A stretch of 64,000 nt of DNA, from contig NC_061061.1 in assembly GCF_021917145.1 (NCBI RefSeq), forward strand, positions 3,605,390-3,669,389, given 5' to 3'. Made by a program: the position numbers and the translations under genes. The notes beneath the pieces are model-generated. The model worked only from the letters and a program-made list of their open reading frames with translations. It was not told the DNA's origin and did not search any database. This DNA is from Hypomesus transpacificus (taxonomy: Eukaryota > Chordata > Actinopteri > Osmeriformes > Osmeridae). Below are positions 10,519-21,499 of the stretch, in pieces (the first letter of the stretch is position 1; the number at the start of each line of letters is the position of its first letter).

Positions 10519-12093
10519 TAGGGATGCACCGAAATGAAAATTATTGGCCGAAACCAAAACCGAATATACTGAAACAGTTGGCCGAAGGCCGAAACCGAAT
10601 ACCGAATGTGGCCTTTGCTGTTTTTCATTCATTTTGCTTTAATCTTTCACCATTGCATGAATAAAACAATTAAATGTCCTTTATAAACTTTTTTGTCTTG
10701 CTTTTCAATAAAACAAAATCAATTACATATTTGATACAAACGATTTATTTAATACTGAACGTTTTCTTGTTGGAGACCTTTCGGTGGCATTCCCAATTGC
10801 TCTTGGATTGCTTGTAGCGCCCATAGGCAAGCGGAGAATGCTTGAAATGGCCCACAATTTTCCTGCCGGTCGCAATTACATCCGCTATACTGCGCTGACT
10901 CAACACTCCCTCGTTGACGGCCAGTTGAAGCGTGTGGGCCATGCACCTTATGCTTTTAAGGTTGCTGTCTTCCATGGCTTTGGTCATATTTCTTGCATTG
11001 TCACTCACTATCGCATGCACTTTGGATGGGTCGATACGCCAAGTGTCAAACATTTTGGCAAATGCATCTGAGATGGCTGCGGCTGTATGGGAGCCTCTGA
11101 ACTCTTGCGAGTGAAGAACAACCTTTTGTAGGTTGAACTCAGTGTCTATCCACTGTGCCGTTAAACTCAGCATGCTGGTGGGACTGACATCCGAGCTCCA
11201 TATATCTGTAGTGAAGCTAAAGGCTGCAATATCTGTAGCCAAGAGCTCGTGGACGTGGGTTGACACAACGTAATACATTTCGGGTAAGCATACATCCGAG
11301 AAATGCCGTCTACTTGGGACAGTGTAACGGGGCTCAATATGTCCCATTAGCCTACGGAACCCTACGTCCTCTACAACTGAGAAGGGTTGGTCATCCAAGG
11401 CAATGAATTCCATTACTTTAGTTGTAATGCCCTTAGCTTTAGCACTGTCACTGCCAAACTTTTTTGCCTTTTCAAAAACGTCAGCCACAGATGGAGTGTG
11501 TGAGCTGGGTAGGCCTACTTTCCTTTTAGTTGCTGCCGCGGTGGTGTCTCTCTCGTACTCCTCATGTTGTCTGGGGTGTTTGGATTTAAGGTGATGAATC
11601 AAGCCTGATGTGGTGAACGTGTTCGCAGATGTTCCCCCTCTAGAAAGTTCAGCAGAACACTGTCTGCAAACGGCCTTATTTTCTCCGTTTTCCGACACTT
11701 TAAAATGCTTCCACACTGCTGACATGTTTGCTGCATGAAGTGTGCGCAGATTTTTTTCTCTCTACTTGGTATTTTGTTGTTAACAGGTGCGCTTGGCTCT
11801 TTTTTCATCTCTGTTTATTGTCATTTAGTTGTTTACAAGTGCATGCGGACCCTTTTTCATCTCCCTTTATTGTCAGTTAGTTGTTAACAAACATACCTGC
11901 GGCTCTTTTTTAATCCGTCTTTTTTAGAAGCGCACCAGGCTCATTCCACACTGGTTGCTTTAAAAAAATAAAAACTAGAAAGGTTCGGTGTAATTTTTTC
12001 GGCGTTTTTACTCCTTCGGCCGAAACCGAAAATTATGTTTTTGGACATTTTCGGCCAAATATTTTCGGTGGCCGAATATTCGGTGCATCCCTA
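10519..12093 (-). mobile_element. hAT element with BED-finger transposase, internally deleted
   Basis: Ends are tagggatgcaccga and tcggtgcatcccta, perfect inverted repeats, flanked by the direct repeat gtatgttt at 10511-10518 and 12094-12101. The subterminal parts are rich in ggccgaaacc words. The element encodes an incomplete transposase on the minus strand (next entry). At 1.6 kb it is about half the length needed for a full transposase. Confidence 0.92.
10745..11725 (-). pseudogene. hAT transposase, N-terminal half (ZBED-like)
   Basis: The 326-codon open frame begins MSAVWKHFKV. Residues 1-50 form a BED zinc finger (CRQCSAEL followed by LIHHLKSKH). The catalytic domain follows: FTTDIWSSD with the first Asp near residue 174, IVSDNARNMTKAM with the second Asp near 241, and IRCMAHTLQLAVNEG. 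Near residue 306 a one-base frameshift moves the expected continuation (LQAIQEQLGMPPK) into another frame. Soon after, the sequence jumps to the element's 3' end. The third catalytic acid and the C-terminal hATC dimerisation region are missing, so this copy cannot make an active transposase. Confidence 0.88.
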
Positions 12094-12222
12094 GTATGTT
12101 TTATATTTCATTTTAAGTTGCTGCCAAGTGCGCTTTGCGCCTGTGGGATGCACCTCTGTGAACATGCTATTGTTTTCAATTGCATTCCACCACTCTTTCA
12201 CCTGTAATATTAATGGACAGTG

Positions 12223-12727
12223 ATAGGGCTGTGCAATTAATCGAATTTTGATCGCGATTTCTGGGTCAAACGATCTCCAAACTCAGATAATTGAGTTGAA
12301 ACGATTAATTTGGCATTTTTCGTTTTACAGTAGGCCTAGAGAGTTTCTGAAAGAGACGTGCATGCGCAATTCAGTCCTTCCTCAAAAGCATTCAACGCGG
12401 CGAGAAGGAGATAAATCTTTAACCTGCATGTGGCATCAGGAAGTATATGCCATTGGCAGGAGGCGGGTCATACCAGTGAGCCGCCAATCAGCAGCATCGA
12501 CCGTTGACAGCCAATTGCACGAACGAATACCGAGCGAGTTTGTTGTTAAAATATAATTTATCTACAAGCTAATAAAAGTTGTAGTAGACCTACAGTGTGG
12601 AACAGACGTGTTATTAGTCTAATATGTAGACCCATAAGGATATAAAATAATCATTTGAATAATCGTGATTTCAATATTGACCAAAATAATCGTGATTTAT
12701 AATTTTTCCCATAATCGAGCAGCCCCA
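12223..12727. mobile_element. hAT-type MITE
   Basis: It begins tagggctgtgcaattaatcg and ends cataatcgagcagcccca, imperfect inverted ends, flanked by gacagtg at 12216-12222 and 12728-12734 (7 of the expected 8 bases match). The interior has no domain-bearing frame. Confidence 0.75.
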
Positions 12728-12734
12728 GACAGTG

Positions 12735-13350
12735 CATTCAAATGTATGCATTGACTCGGCCAGCAATTGAAGTGCCTTTAAGGTGCCGATGCACTAGGGT
12801 GTTTCTTTTTGGCTTTGCATGGTTTGCTAGCAGCTTTGTGCGAATAGTGGGTGTGATTGGGATTAGCATGTACTTCATTGTAGTGCTAGCTGTGTTATGC
12901 TTGCTAGTTAAGTTTTACTGGCCATACTGATGTTGCTTGTCCACAAATGCCCTTATAAAAAGATGACAAACGCGTGCTGTGTGTGAATTGCTGTTTGTGA
13001 ACCAGGAATGTGATGCTGCTGCATAATCATAGCAATAGTTATCTAGCTAGATGTGACTTTGATAGCTAGGAATGGACGACACATACGGGATATATGAACA
13101 TAGATGCCGGGTTGGTTGTTGCTGAATAACACGGTTGCGAAATTCACGTGCAGTTTTCTGTCTAGGCTGCTTCTTCGTCTAACTTGCATGCGGCTTCGAA
13201 CGTAAACACGGCGCACATTTTACGTCTGTTACTTTCACTATTCAACTGGTTTAGCCATAAGGAACATACAGCGGGTTGTCGTAGAATCTTTTTACAGGCA
13301 ATTATAATTATAAATATTTTTTAAAATGTTCGATTGACTTTTCAGCATGA
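12735..13350. other. Interval upstream of ZNF-A, possible 5' region
   Basis: No open frame with recognisable content. The part around 13130-13230 is richer in CpG than its surroundings and could belong to a promoter or first exon of ZNF-A, but no donor site can be assigned with confidence. Confidence 0.3.
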
Positions 13351-13548
13351 TTTACATTTACATTTAGTCATTTAGCAGACGCTCTTATCCAGAGCGACTT
13401 ACAGTGAGTACAGGGACATTCTCCCCGAGGCAAGTAGGGTGAAGTGCCTTGCCCAAAGACACAACATAATGTGCAGCGGCCGGGAATCGAACTGACAACC
13501 TTCAGATTACTAGCTCGATGCTCTACCCGCTTAGCCACCTGACTCCCT
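13351..13548 (-). mobile_element. tRNA-derived SINE, minus orientation
   Basis: Reverse complement of the same SINE type as 4825-5003. The tail word gcagacgctcttatccagag lies near 13375. The reversed box B (gggaatcgaactgacaacc) and box A (gcttagccacctgactccc) lie near 13480-13545. It sits in the intron or 5' flank just upstream of ZNF-A. Confidence 0.82.
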
Positions 13549-13762
13549 GACTGATGATTGCAAGACGTTGTGTTACAAAATGGGCAACCATGTTCCAATG
13601 TAGAACAAATGAGGCTAGGTGTGTGGGTGGAGCAAATATGGTCCTGTTGTCTGAACATCCTAAATCTATAAGTAAACGTTCCGATATAATACTTTTTGAA
13701 AGTGCCTATGATCCTGGAAATGTAAAGTAATGATCTCGCCTTTTTGTTCCTTTTCCTTTCAG

Positions 13763-13828
13763 GATTGATTTCATCGGCCTCAGGAAGATGGTCTCTAGCA
13801 TTTGATCTTTGAATACCCTACTACCCCA
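13763..13828 (+). other. 5' UTR part of the ZNF-A coding exon, with short uORF
   Basis: A pyrimidine tract ending ttttcctttcag makes a good 3' splice site with the exon starting at 13763. Inside the leader, 13788-13805 is a five-codon upstream frame (ATG to TGA) that ends 23 bases before the main ATG. Confidence 0.6.
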
Positions 13829-15655
13829 ATGGATTACCTTCATCAGACAGATGGAGGAGCAAATACCTACATCTGCACAGAATGTGGAGATGGGTTCAGG
13901 GTCTACTCTGCTTTGTTAAGCCATTTGACTATTCATGGGCCCTTGGATTCATTTTCCTTAGATGGGTCCTTCAATGGGTTTGATGTTGCCCGTGAATATA
14001 TGCTCCATGACAATGGCACACTTACAGTGGTTGACAGATCTGGGCAAACCAACGGCTCTTCTAACTGTAAACCGGTATCTCCGATTCTTGAAAATCCCAT
14101 CCCGTCTGAACCAGTTTACTCCTTTAAATCAAAGATCAAAGAGAGGGTCACTTCAAAGCCTCCTATTGACAACTCAACCCCTAAAACGTATGGCTGCGAA
14201 ACATGCAGTGAATCATTCAGCAGTCTGCGTAGTCTACAACAACATCAGCAATATCGAAAGACAGAGGAGGGTCACAAGTGTACCTTGTGTTGCAAAGTAT
14301 TTTCTGATAGAGAAAAGCTGAAGGGACACTTAGTGGAGCATGCCCATGAGCGATTTTACTGCTGTGGTCACTGTGGGAAACGGTTCCTGAAACTGGAGGG
14401 TTTCTATGTCCATCAGAAAGAGCAGCATAAATCACCAGGGTCTAAGTCAGTGAACAAGTCAGACAGAAATCAAGGAAACAGTGCCGAGAAGACTTACTCT
14501 TGCAAGAAATGCAATTTGCACTTTTTCTGGCTCTCGGACTTGCAGAGCCATTCACTCAGCCACTGCAAAGAATTCACTAGAAAAGAATTTTCCAAGCCCC
14601 CTACACCAGGTGACAAAGTGCAGCCTCTGTTAAACAAGACATCTCACAACAGTCTGAACAACAATATATCTATCAATCTTAAGACCGAAGGCGACATGGC
14701 ATCAGAGACTCAATCGTGTTTTAGACCTTACAGATGTGGTTTGTGTGGCGACCGTTTCCAACAGTTGGCCAATTTAAAACTGCATCATTACTCCCATCAA
14801 TCAAAACGTGATATTGATCAAACTCTGCCAAAGGGGAAAAAGCCCACTGTCGCATCACCTTCAAAGGGTAGAGGTAGGCCCGCACATATCAAAAGACCCC
14901 CTGGTTCGAAATCGCATCCTTGCAAATATTGCCACCGGGTGTTCAATCACTCCAGTAGTCTTTCTCGGCACATGAGATACCACAAAGGAACTCTTCACAC
15001 TTGTGTGTTCTGTGGGAGACATTTTCCCCAACGATGTGATGTCAGGAGGCACATAGCCATGTATCACAAAAAGGAACTTGAGAAGAAGCCTGGGTTGAAA
15101 TACCTTGCATTGCACACCAAGCCAGAAGCTGATGCTGAAACTTTGATAAAGTCAACTGAACACAAATTTAAAAGGTATTCTGACGTTGCAGAACTAGTTG
15201 GCGATGATGAGCGAAGGACAAAGCAACAGTCTAAAGCTTCTAAGCCAAGGGTCACCTACAAGTGTCAAGAATGTGGGAAAAAGTTTGGTCTGCAATGCGT
15301 TTACCAAAGGCACTTGCGATATCATAAAAGGCAACCAACAAGTACAATGTTTAAGTGCCCTCAATGCCCTAGTTTCTTCAAGCAAGCGACTGCTCTAAAG
15401 CGGCATCTTGACAATCACCCAATTCATTTGGAAGTATTCACAGATGAACAGAGGTCTCGAACGGGTTTCAGTCAGGACCCTGACCTAAAACAAGACGATA
15501 CGGCGGCTTTGGAGGATGACGAAACTATTGAGGACGTCGGGGGTGATCTAGCGTCTTCAGTTCTTTATGAATGCACAGAGTGCACAGAGACATTTTCTTG
15601 TTTGCAAAGGTTTCTACAGCACCAGACTTCTCATGGGTCAGATAACATTAAGTAG
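13829..15655 (+). CDS. ZNF-A: C2H2 zinc-finger protein, 11 fingers
   Basis: Predicted nuclear DNA-binding protein of 608 residues encoded in one exon. I start it at the first ATG after the splice acceptor (MDYLHQTDGG); the frame is open slightly upstream but without an ATG. Eleven C2H2-type fingers are visible: one at residues 13-38 (CTECGDGF), a group at about 110-230, and further ones to the C-terminus, the last ending HQTSHGSDNIK. The second finger lacks a clean final His pair. Classical TGEKP linkers are absent, so fingers are spaced by varied linkers. An LKTE SUMO-type motif is near residue 284 and an RGRPAHIKRP basic segment near residue 350. It lies 17 kb upstream of four more zinc-finger genes on the same strand. 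Specific orthology was not recognised; target sites cannot be read from the sequence. Confidence 0.9.
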   Translation: MDYLHQTDGGANTYICTECGDGFRVYSALLSHLTIHGPLDSFSLDGSFNGFDVAREYMLHDNGTLTVVDRSGQTNGSSNCKPVSPILENPIPSEPVYSFKSKIKERVTSKPPIDNSTPKTYGCETCSESFSSLRSLQQHQQYRKTEEGHKCTLCCKVFSDREKLKGHLVEHAHERFYCCGHCGKRFLKLEGFYVHQKEQHKSPGSKSVNKSDRNQGNSAEKTYSCKKCNLHFFWLSDLQSHSLSHCKEFTRKEFSKPPTPGDKVQPLLNKTSHNSLNNNISINLKTEGDMASETQSCFRPYRCGLCGDRFQQLANLKLHHYSHQSKRDIDQTLPKGKKPTVASPSKGRGRPAHIKRPPGSKSHPCKYCHRVFNHSSSLSRHMRYHKGTLHTCVFCGRHFPQRCDVRRHIAMYHKKELEKKPGLKYLALHTKPEADAETLIKSTEHKFKRYSDVAELVGDDERRTKQQSKASKPRVTYKCQECGKKFGLQCVYQRHLRYHKRQPTSTMFKCPQCPSFFKQATALKRHLDNHPIHLEVFTDEQRSRTGFSQDPDLKQDDTAALEDDETIEDVGGDLASSVLYECTECTETFSCLQRFLQHQTSHGSDNIK

Positions 15656-15900
15656 TTAAGCGGTGTATCAGATATTTAAGTTTTTTCTTATTAAAGTCAG
15701 TTTTAGCTGGCACTTCCCAATGGTCAGATTGTGTTGCAGTCCTAATTGTATGACAGCGTTATTGACTGAACTGTGACAGAAAATGAGTGACAACTGTAAT
15801 TTCATGTAGTCACCCTGAATCAAATACGATCCCAAGTCTAGGTATGTTACCCCAATGTATGAATAGAGAAATTATTAAAGCTTTCTTTTCCTTTTTTAAA
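15656..15900 (+). other. ZNF-A 3' UTR with two candidate poly-A signals
   Basis: ATTAAA occurs at about 15690 and again at about 15874. The second is followed by a T-rich stretch, which fits a cleavage region. Which one is used cannot be told. Confidence 0.5.
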
Positions 15901-16577
15901 GGATCACTTGAAAGGATAATGTGCCTACTTTTATTGTGTGGATAATTTGTATGTAATCCCAAGCCAGTCACTGACAGGAAGGTGACCTTTTGTCATTTGT
16001 GTTTCTCTGGCAAACTTTTCCTCTTCTGTTCTTCAAATCATGTTGTTAAACATAGAACAATACAGTGTTTAAAGGAAGCAACAAACACTAAATTATAATT
16101 ATTTTTGTATTTTTTCGTAAGAAATTACTGTTGACAAATTATCATTTTAATTTAAAAAATCTTAACATTGACAGCTAGATACATTTGATGTCCACCAGGT
16201 GTCATTACTCAAGTCACTAAACTGGTCAGTTTTCTATCTTGGACTACTTATTGAGTGACCATGGACAAAGCATGTGGGTAATCTTACAAAGAGTGTAACT
16301 TGCCATCCTTTTCTGTATATGGAGTCCCAGTACCCAAGATCCAGTCATGTTAAGAATGGCCCTAAAGGAACAGAATGGAAGAAACTTTATGTTGGAGTTA
16401 TCATTGTATGCTTTTTGGGACCATCATGGCTTCAGCACAGTTGTCATCAAGCAGACTCTGTATTCATCCTGAGACCATCCTTTTGAACAACTCAAAGGCG
16501 TGTCTGTGGCCAAATGTCTTGGCTCTGTTCTTTGGGTGACGCGACTGCTTCAGCCTTCTCACTTCAATTCAAAGTAT
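15901..16577. other. Intergenic sequence downstream of ZNF-A
   Basis: AT-rich, with no gene or repeat border recognised. A 70-codon frame at 16274 has no domain. Confidence 0.4.
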
Positions 16578-16580
16578 TAA

Positions 16581-17142
16581 AGGCCGATTTATACTTCTCG
16601 GACTCCGTTACGGACAGACGCACGCACTGAGTCGGATTGTTTGAATTTATACTACTCCGACGGCTCTGCGTGCTGAAAGCAATTCACTGCCAGAACAGTA
16701 GATAGCGCTGCACTGCGATGCTAGCTAGGTTATCGAAAAGTCGGAGCAAATTTACAAATTAGCCGTTTCATCAATAAAATAAGCACATTTTCAGCAACTA
16801 CACTGCCCATTTCTCGTCACATTTTAATTCAGATGCCGATTTACATGTACTGTTTAGCTGAAATATGAATTGTAAAAACTTACAACAATGGCGATCAAAG
16901 GATTCTGTTCTTTTGTTGGTCACGGCAACCCCGCCCCTGACTCAAGCAGTTGTTAATACAGACCAATCACAGCCAAGGGGTATCGGTAAAATGACGGACG
17001 GACAGACGGATAGTCAGGAAAATCAGGAGGTGCACGCATAGCTGTCCGAGGGGCTCGGAGAGGACACGCAGAGGGCGTTTCTTGACGGAGAGGGTGTTCC
17101 CTGTGTGTGTGTCCATAAAAACGCAGAAGTATAAATTGGCCT
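16581..17142. mobile_element. PIF/Harbinger-like MITE, TAA target duplication
   Basis: Inverted ends: aggccgatttatacttct at the left, agaagtataaattggcct at the right. The 3-bp direct repeat taa flanks it (16578-16580, 17143-17145). A core around 16695-16890 is nearly identical to 19945-20115 inside another element. Non-coding. Superfamily is inferred from the 3-bp duplication and end type. Confidence 0.75.
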
Positions 17143-17145
17143 TAA

Positions 17146-17507
17146 GTTGAGGGAGCGCTGAAAAGGTTTCCCAAAGAATACTGAAAACCAATTCGTGCTA
17201 GAGCCGTAGTGTTGACCCTCTTCTAAGAAATGTAACTCACCCGAACACAAAATGTCAGTCTGGCTGACATGCCTGTAGGCCTCTATTAAGCAATAACAAA
17301 TTGTGTAATACTCCCACATTCCACACCAACTCTTAACTGGACCTTCATCATGTGACAGATAAGTACCACTTGGGGTGAAGCAACCTCATGTCTGTAGGTT
17401 ATCCTCACCCAGTTATACATGCAGGAGTTGAACAGACAAGATTAAACATAACAGAGATGGGGAAGACGTGTATGGACTGTCTAGGACTTGGTCCCAAACA
17501 ATAGGGA
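17146..17507. other. Interval without recognised features
   Basis: No open frame with domain content and no repeat border. Confidence 0.35.
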
Positions 17508-17702
17508 CAGGGCTGCCAACTCGCACACATTGGCCGTGAGACACGCATTTGAACCATCTCACGTCACACCTTGTATTTCTCACGCTGAGAAGGCAACGCC
17601 AACCAAGTAGTCCTGCTACGTGAAATGTCGCCTGGGGGGGAGAGGGGTTCTTTGTACACACCAAATCTCACTCCAAGATTCTTTGAAAAGTTGGCAGACC
17701 TG
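17508..17702. mobile_element. Small hAT-like MITE
   Basis: It starts cagggctgccaactcgcac and ends gttggcagacctg, short inverted ends. The word taggga directly flanks both sides, but a full 8-bp duplication is not seen. Homologous to the segment at 7370-7486. Confidence 0.55.
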
Positions 17703-19477
17703 TAGGGAGTAATGTTGAACTGTATACAAATTATACCATCATCAAAATGTGGAGTGATCACCATTTCCTTTGACAATTTCTTAATAAACCTGTAAACAAA
17801 AAATGTATCATATCAAAAACCTCATGGTTAACGGTAACTCATCATTCTACATTTGAGTAAAAAAAGACTAGGCGGAGAGCCTTTTTACCAGTATGATACC
17901 GAATGGGCCTTTGTGCTTTTAGTTTCTAAAATGGTGGACAGCAGAAGACTGCTCTCAGTCAGTGTTAGTGGTTACCATGGTATTCAATACCCACTCAGAA
18001 AGATGGATCATCCTATACAATATGAGTTTCGTGTGAATACTTTGCATGGAATGTTGTGCCTAGCAGCACTGTCCAGGGGATCACTGCTTGCCAACGCAAC
18101 CGCCTGGTGTGGCTCGAGTTGCCGTGGCGCCATTTCACAGGCAGAAAATGCTGCTGCAGCAGCACTTGGTCCACTAAACCCGCGCCCCTAGAGGTAGAAA
18201 GGAATTTACAAGGTGGATTGAGCGCAAAAACTGTATTGCGCAGCCAAAGAACATAGAGGGCGGATTCTAAAAAGGTTCTTCTACCGTCCTATTGGTTCTT
18301 GAGGATTTCCTTGTGCTCTGGGTCTAGGCACATTGTTTGAGATACGTAAAAGAAAAACGAACGCAACATTTTGTAATAAGACGGTTTAATTAAAAAATTA
18401 GAGTATATTGTGTGTCACGAGGATATTGACTACTTCCCAAAACATCGTGGAACCAGATCGAGGGGAACAACAGTCGACGGCGCAGCATCACAGTGGTGAG
18501 GTTCTGCCTGAAGTGAGTTGTTGCCGAGAAGCCATTGTGGTAGAAGACTAGCTGCTATGTAGCCTGGCTAACTGACAAGAGCTAGTAGTTAGCTAACCTG
18601 CAGTAACTAGGAATCAACCATGGTTACTGTGTCTTTCTAATCAGACAGTCCATAATGTCGCTCAGTAACTGTTGTACGTTAGCTAGGTATAAGCAACAAC
18701 ACGGGTTCTCCTGCACACTGCAGAGCTGAGTCCTTGTAGTCTACAGTTTCAACTAAAGCAGTGGTACTTCTAACTGTCGCTAAGGTTAGCTAGTTAATGT
18801 AATTATACAAATGTTAGGTTAATAAGACCGGACATCTGCAATGATGCAGACAGGGCTAAAGATATGTGTTCCTATTTCAGTGCAGAAACCGATTTATGAA
18901 TTGTATCTGTAAAAGTGGAACGCAGCAAGTGAGGCTTAACCTGTCAACAACATGCCATTGTAACATTCAGCTGTGTCCTACAGTGACTTGTGGATCTTCC
19001 AGTTATTTGTACTGAAGACTCATGCAGATGGTTTTACAGTGAGGCTTGTTGGGTGTGCTTGACTTAGACAAGGCACAACCTATATTCTCATATATTATTA
19101 TTTTCTAAAAAAAATAATGATTCCCACTCTTAAAAAAAACGTGAATTATTGCATTATATTGACAATGTCGTTGTCAGAATGTTTGTCTTGGTCCCGATTG
19201 TATCGCTTGTAATTGCTCAAACGTTCTGATTGATGGTTGAGGCATCATTTTAGTTTTTGTGGAGTAAAGTGCAGCTAACAGTGGCTGACTAACTAGCCAC
19301 AGTCACAAACGTCACAAAGTAACAAACTCACGCTGGATTACCCATAGTAGAACAATAGTTTTGCAACTCGTTAACTTTTGGGAGATAGTTAGCCTAATTT
19401 ACGGTGGCCTTGAAGTGCAAAACACACCCACTAATATGAGTGCATCCCCCCATATGAAAACACTCCCCCCAAATCAG
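17703..19477. other. Long interval without recognised gene
   Basis: A 112-codon frame at 17853 and other short frames show no domain. Several gctagc-rich stretches. No RNA gene, no clear repeat border. Confidence 0.35.
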
Positions 19478-19662
19478 GGCCCCGGTACTAGGCATTGGCA
19501 ACATAGGCAGCCGCCTAGGGCGGCATCCAGAGGGGGGCGGCGAATTCCGAAGTTCATCCATTAATTAACCGTCCCGCCCCACCAGCAGAAGGCGCCAAGT
19601 CCCATATCTGTGCTGCGGTTGAGGGGCGGCACCTCGATTTGCGGCCCTGCGGTCACTTTAGG
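19478..19662. mobile_element. Possible left end of a hAT-like repeat
   Basis: A terminus-like start (cagggccccggtactaggc) is followed by GC-rich cgcctagggcggcat sequence, a composition common at hAT ends in fish. No partner end was found, so this is tentative. Confidence 0.3.
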
Positions 19663-21173
19663 CAGAGAATGGCTGTTTATCAATCCGAAGAATGCTAAGA
19701 ACGCAAGTACATTCTTTTGAAGAACGTTCTTGCAAGCGTCCTTGCGAGAATGGTCTTGCAAGGACGCAAGGACGGAGAATGAATTGAGATGGTTAGGGTT
19801 TTCCTGGACTCACAGCATTATGATAACACTGATTAGCCACAAAAACTAGATGACAAAGCTAAAAAATGGTCCGTCTACCTGTAATTTTACGTTTTCTGTA
19901 GCCCTTGCTAACTTACAGTACCTAATGTTAACTTGTGTCTGCACTGCACTGAGATGCTAGCTAGGTTATCGAAAAGTCGGAGCAAATTTACAAATTAGCC
20001 GTTTCATCAATAAAATAAGAACATTTTCAGCGACTACACTGCCTATTTCTCGTCACATTTTAATTCAGATGCTGATTTACACGTACCGTTTAGCTGAAAT
20101 ATGAAAAGTAAAAACTTACAGTTGTGTGGTTTGTCCGCCTCGCTTGACATCTTGCAATGACTTTTGGGAAATCAGAAGCGTTCTTGCTGGTCAAGTCACC
20201 ATCCGATGCATCCTCGATAAAAGGGGCGGATCAAGAACATATCCGGGTATTTTTGGCGTTCTTGGTGACTTGTGTTCTTTGGATTGGAACCGTACTTGGG
20301 CAATGAAAGATGACGTCAAACGAGTTTGCAAAAACACAAGAACGGAAAAAAACGTGGATTGATAAACAGCCAATGTCTAATATAGAGAGAACTGCCACTC
20401 TCGGGGAAACTTCCGGGTTCTGAACTGGTTGAAGTTCCATGTGAGGGTGCTAACGAGCGAGTGCAGAATGAATGGAGGTCTATGGAGGGGTACCCCTCAA
20501 AATCCACTTTTCTCAGGATATAATTTTTTGTCTAGTAAGTTGAATTCTGAATTCGAAAGGGGAAGCAAAAAAAATACACACTGCAGGCTGTTAGATTGTT
20601 TTAAAGTCGCCTTTCTGTTCTAAAAAGCCTTTGAAAATGTCATTGTCGTCATACACGGCAAGCACTGGTCACTTACTTTTTTCTCTCAGGGCATCGACAA
20701 CACAGCTGACAGGTTAGGCTCTCTCTGTCAATACACATGCTAGAAAGAGTTTTGGCTTGCTAATGTTTTTGCTAATGTTGCTAATGCTCTGACATTCTCA
20801 TTCCGCTTCGGATGCCATCAAGCGGGAGCTCTGGTCGTATCAGTCTTTCACTAACCAATCAGCATTCATTAGCAGAATGCTAGCGTGTTATGGGTAACAA
20901 CAACTCACCCTGTAAGAAATCAAAAGGACATAAGTTCTCGTTCATTCAACTTTCAACCTACAATCCATGTTGAACATGCAAAAACTACAATCAAATCGGA
21001 GATTTCTCAACGACAATCACGCAAAAGAGACAAATTTAGCCGTTTAGCTCCATAGACTCCCATTCTACATGCACTCGCTCGCGATCACCCCTAGTGGAAC
21101 TCTGGTGGAACTGCAGCCAAATTAGGTACAATGGGGCTTAATAGGGAGTGGCAAGGCTCTCCTTAAACAGGCT
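19663..21173. mobile_element. hAT-like MITE copy 1, interrupted by a Harbinger-like element
   Basis: The left piece cagagaat (19663-19670) and the right piece from 20372 (aatgtctaat...) together reproduce the uninterrupted start of the second copy at 44629. The rest, to about 21173, matches 44645-45470 along its length, including the words gaatggaggtctatggag and ggtacaatggggcttaatag. The right end is slightly damaged and no target duplication is clear. Non-coding. Confidence 0.8.
19671..20371. mobile_element. Harbinger-like MITE, AAT target duplication
   Basis: Inverted ends are ggctgtttatcaatcc (19671-19686) and its exact complement at 20356-20371. The 3-bp repeat aat flanks it. It shares a core of about 170 bases with the element at 16581-17142. 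The insertion point is confirmed by the uninterrupted homologous site at 44629. Confidence 0.85.
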
Positions 21174-21491
21174 AGGTTAACGATATGTCACGCCTTGTTG
21201 CATATTTGGGATCCCCGCCATCTTTGCAGGCAACACGTTCTTTCCAGCCGACCAGTCCAAATATGGGAACTTAAATTCCCATGGCTCCTGCCTTAATATC
21301 TTTGCCGTCCAATCACTTATTTTATTTCTGCACAGAAATATTAAACTGCCAGATAGCTGTGACAACATAAGCTAAAAGCACATCTAATTGGCTAAGGGGT
21401 TAATGGGCGTGAATTAATAAATGTATCGTTATCCATCTTTTGCCTAAGCAGAGTCAGAGAGGATACCATGGCATGGGAGATGTCCTACAAT
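21174..21491. other. Interval without recognised features
   Basis: Nothing recognised. Confidence 0.35.
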
Positions 21492-21499
21492 GTTAGATG

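Noticed and set aside
13802..13828. Extension of ZNF-A nine codons upstream of the assigned start
   Set aside because: The extension begins with TTG, not ATG; the first ATG in frame after the splice acceptor is at 13829.
18400..18560. Possible promoter or first exon between ZNF-A and ZNF-B
   Set aside because: One gt donor-like site (gtgaggt) and slightly higher GC were the only hints; not enough to call.
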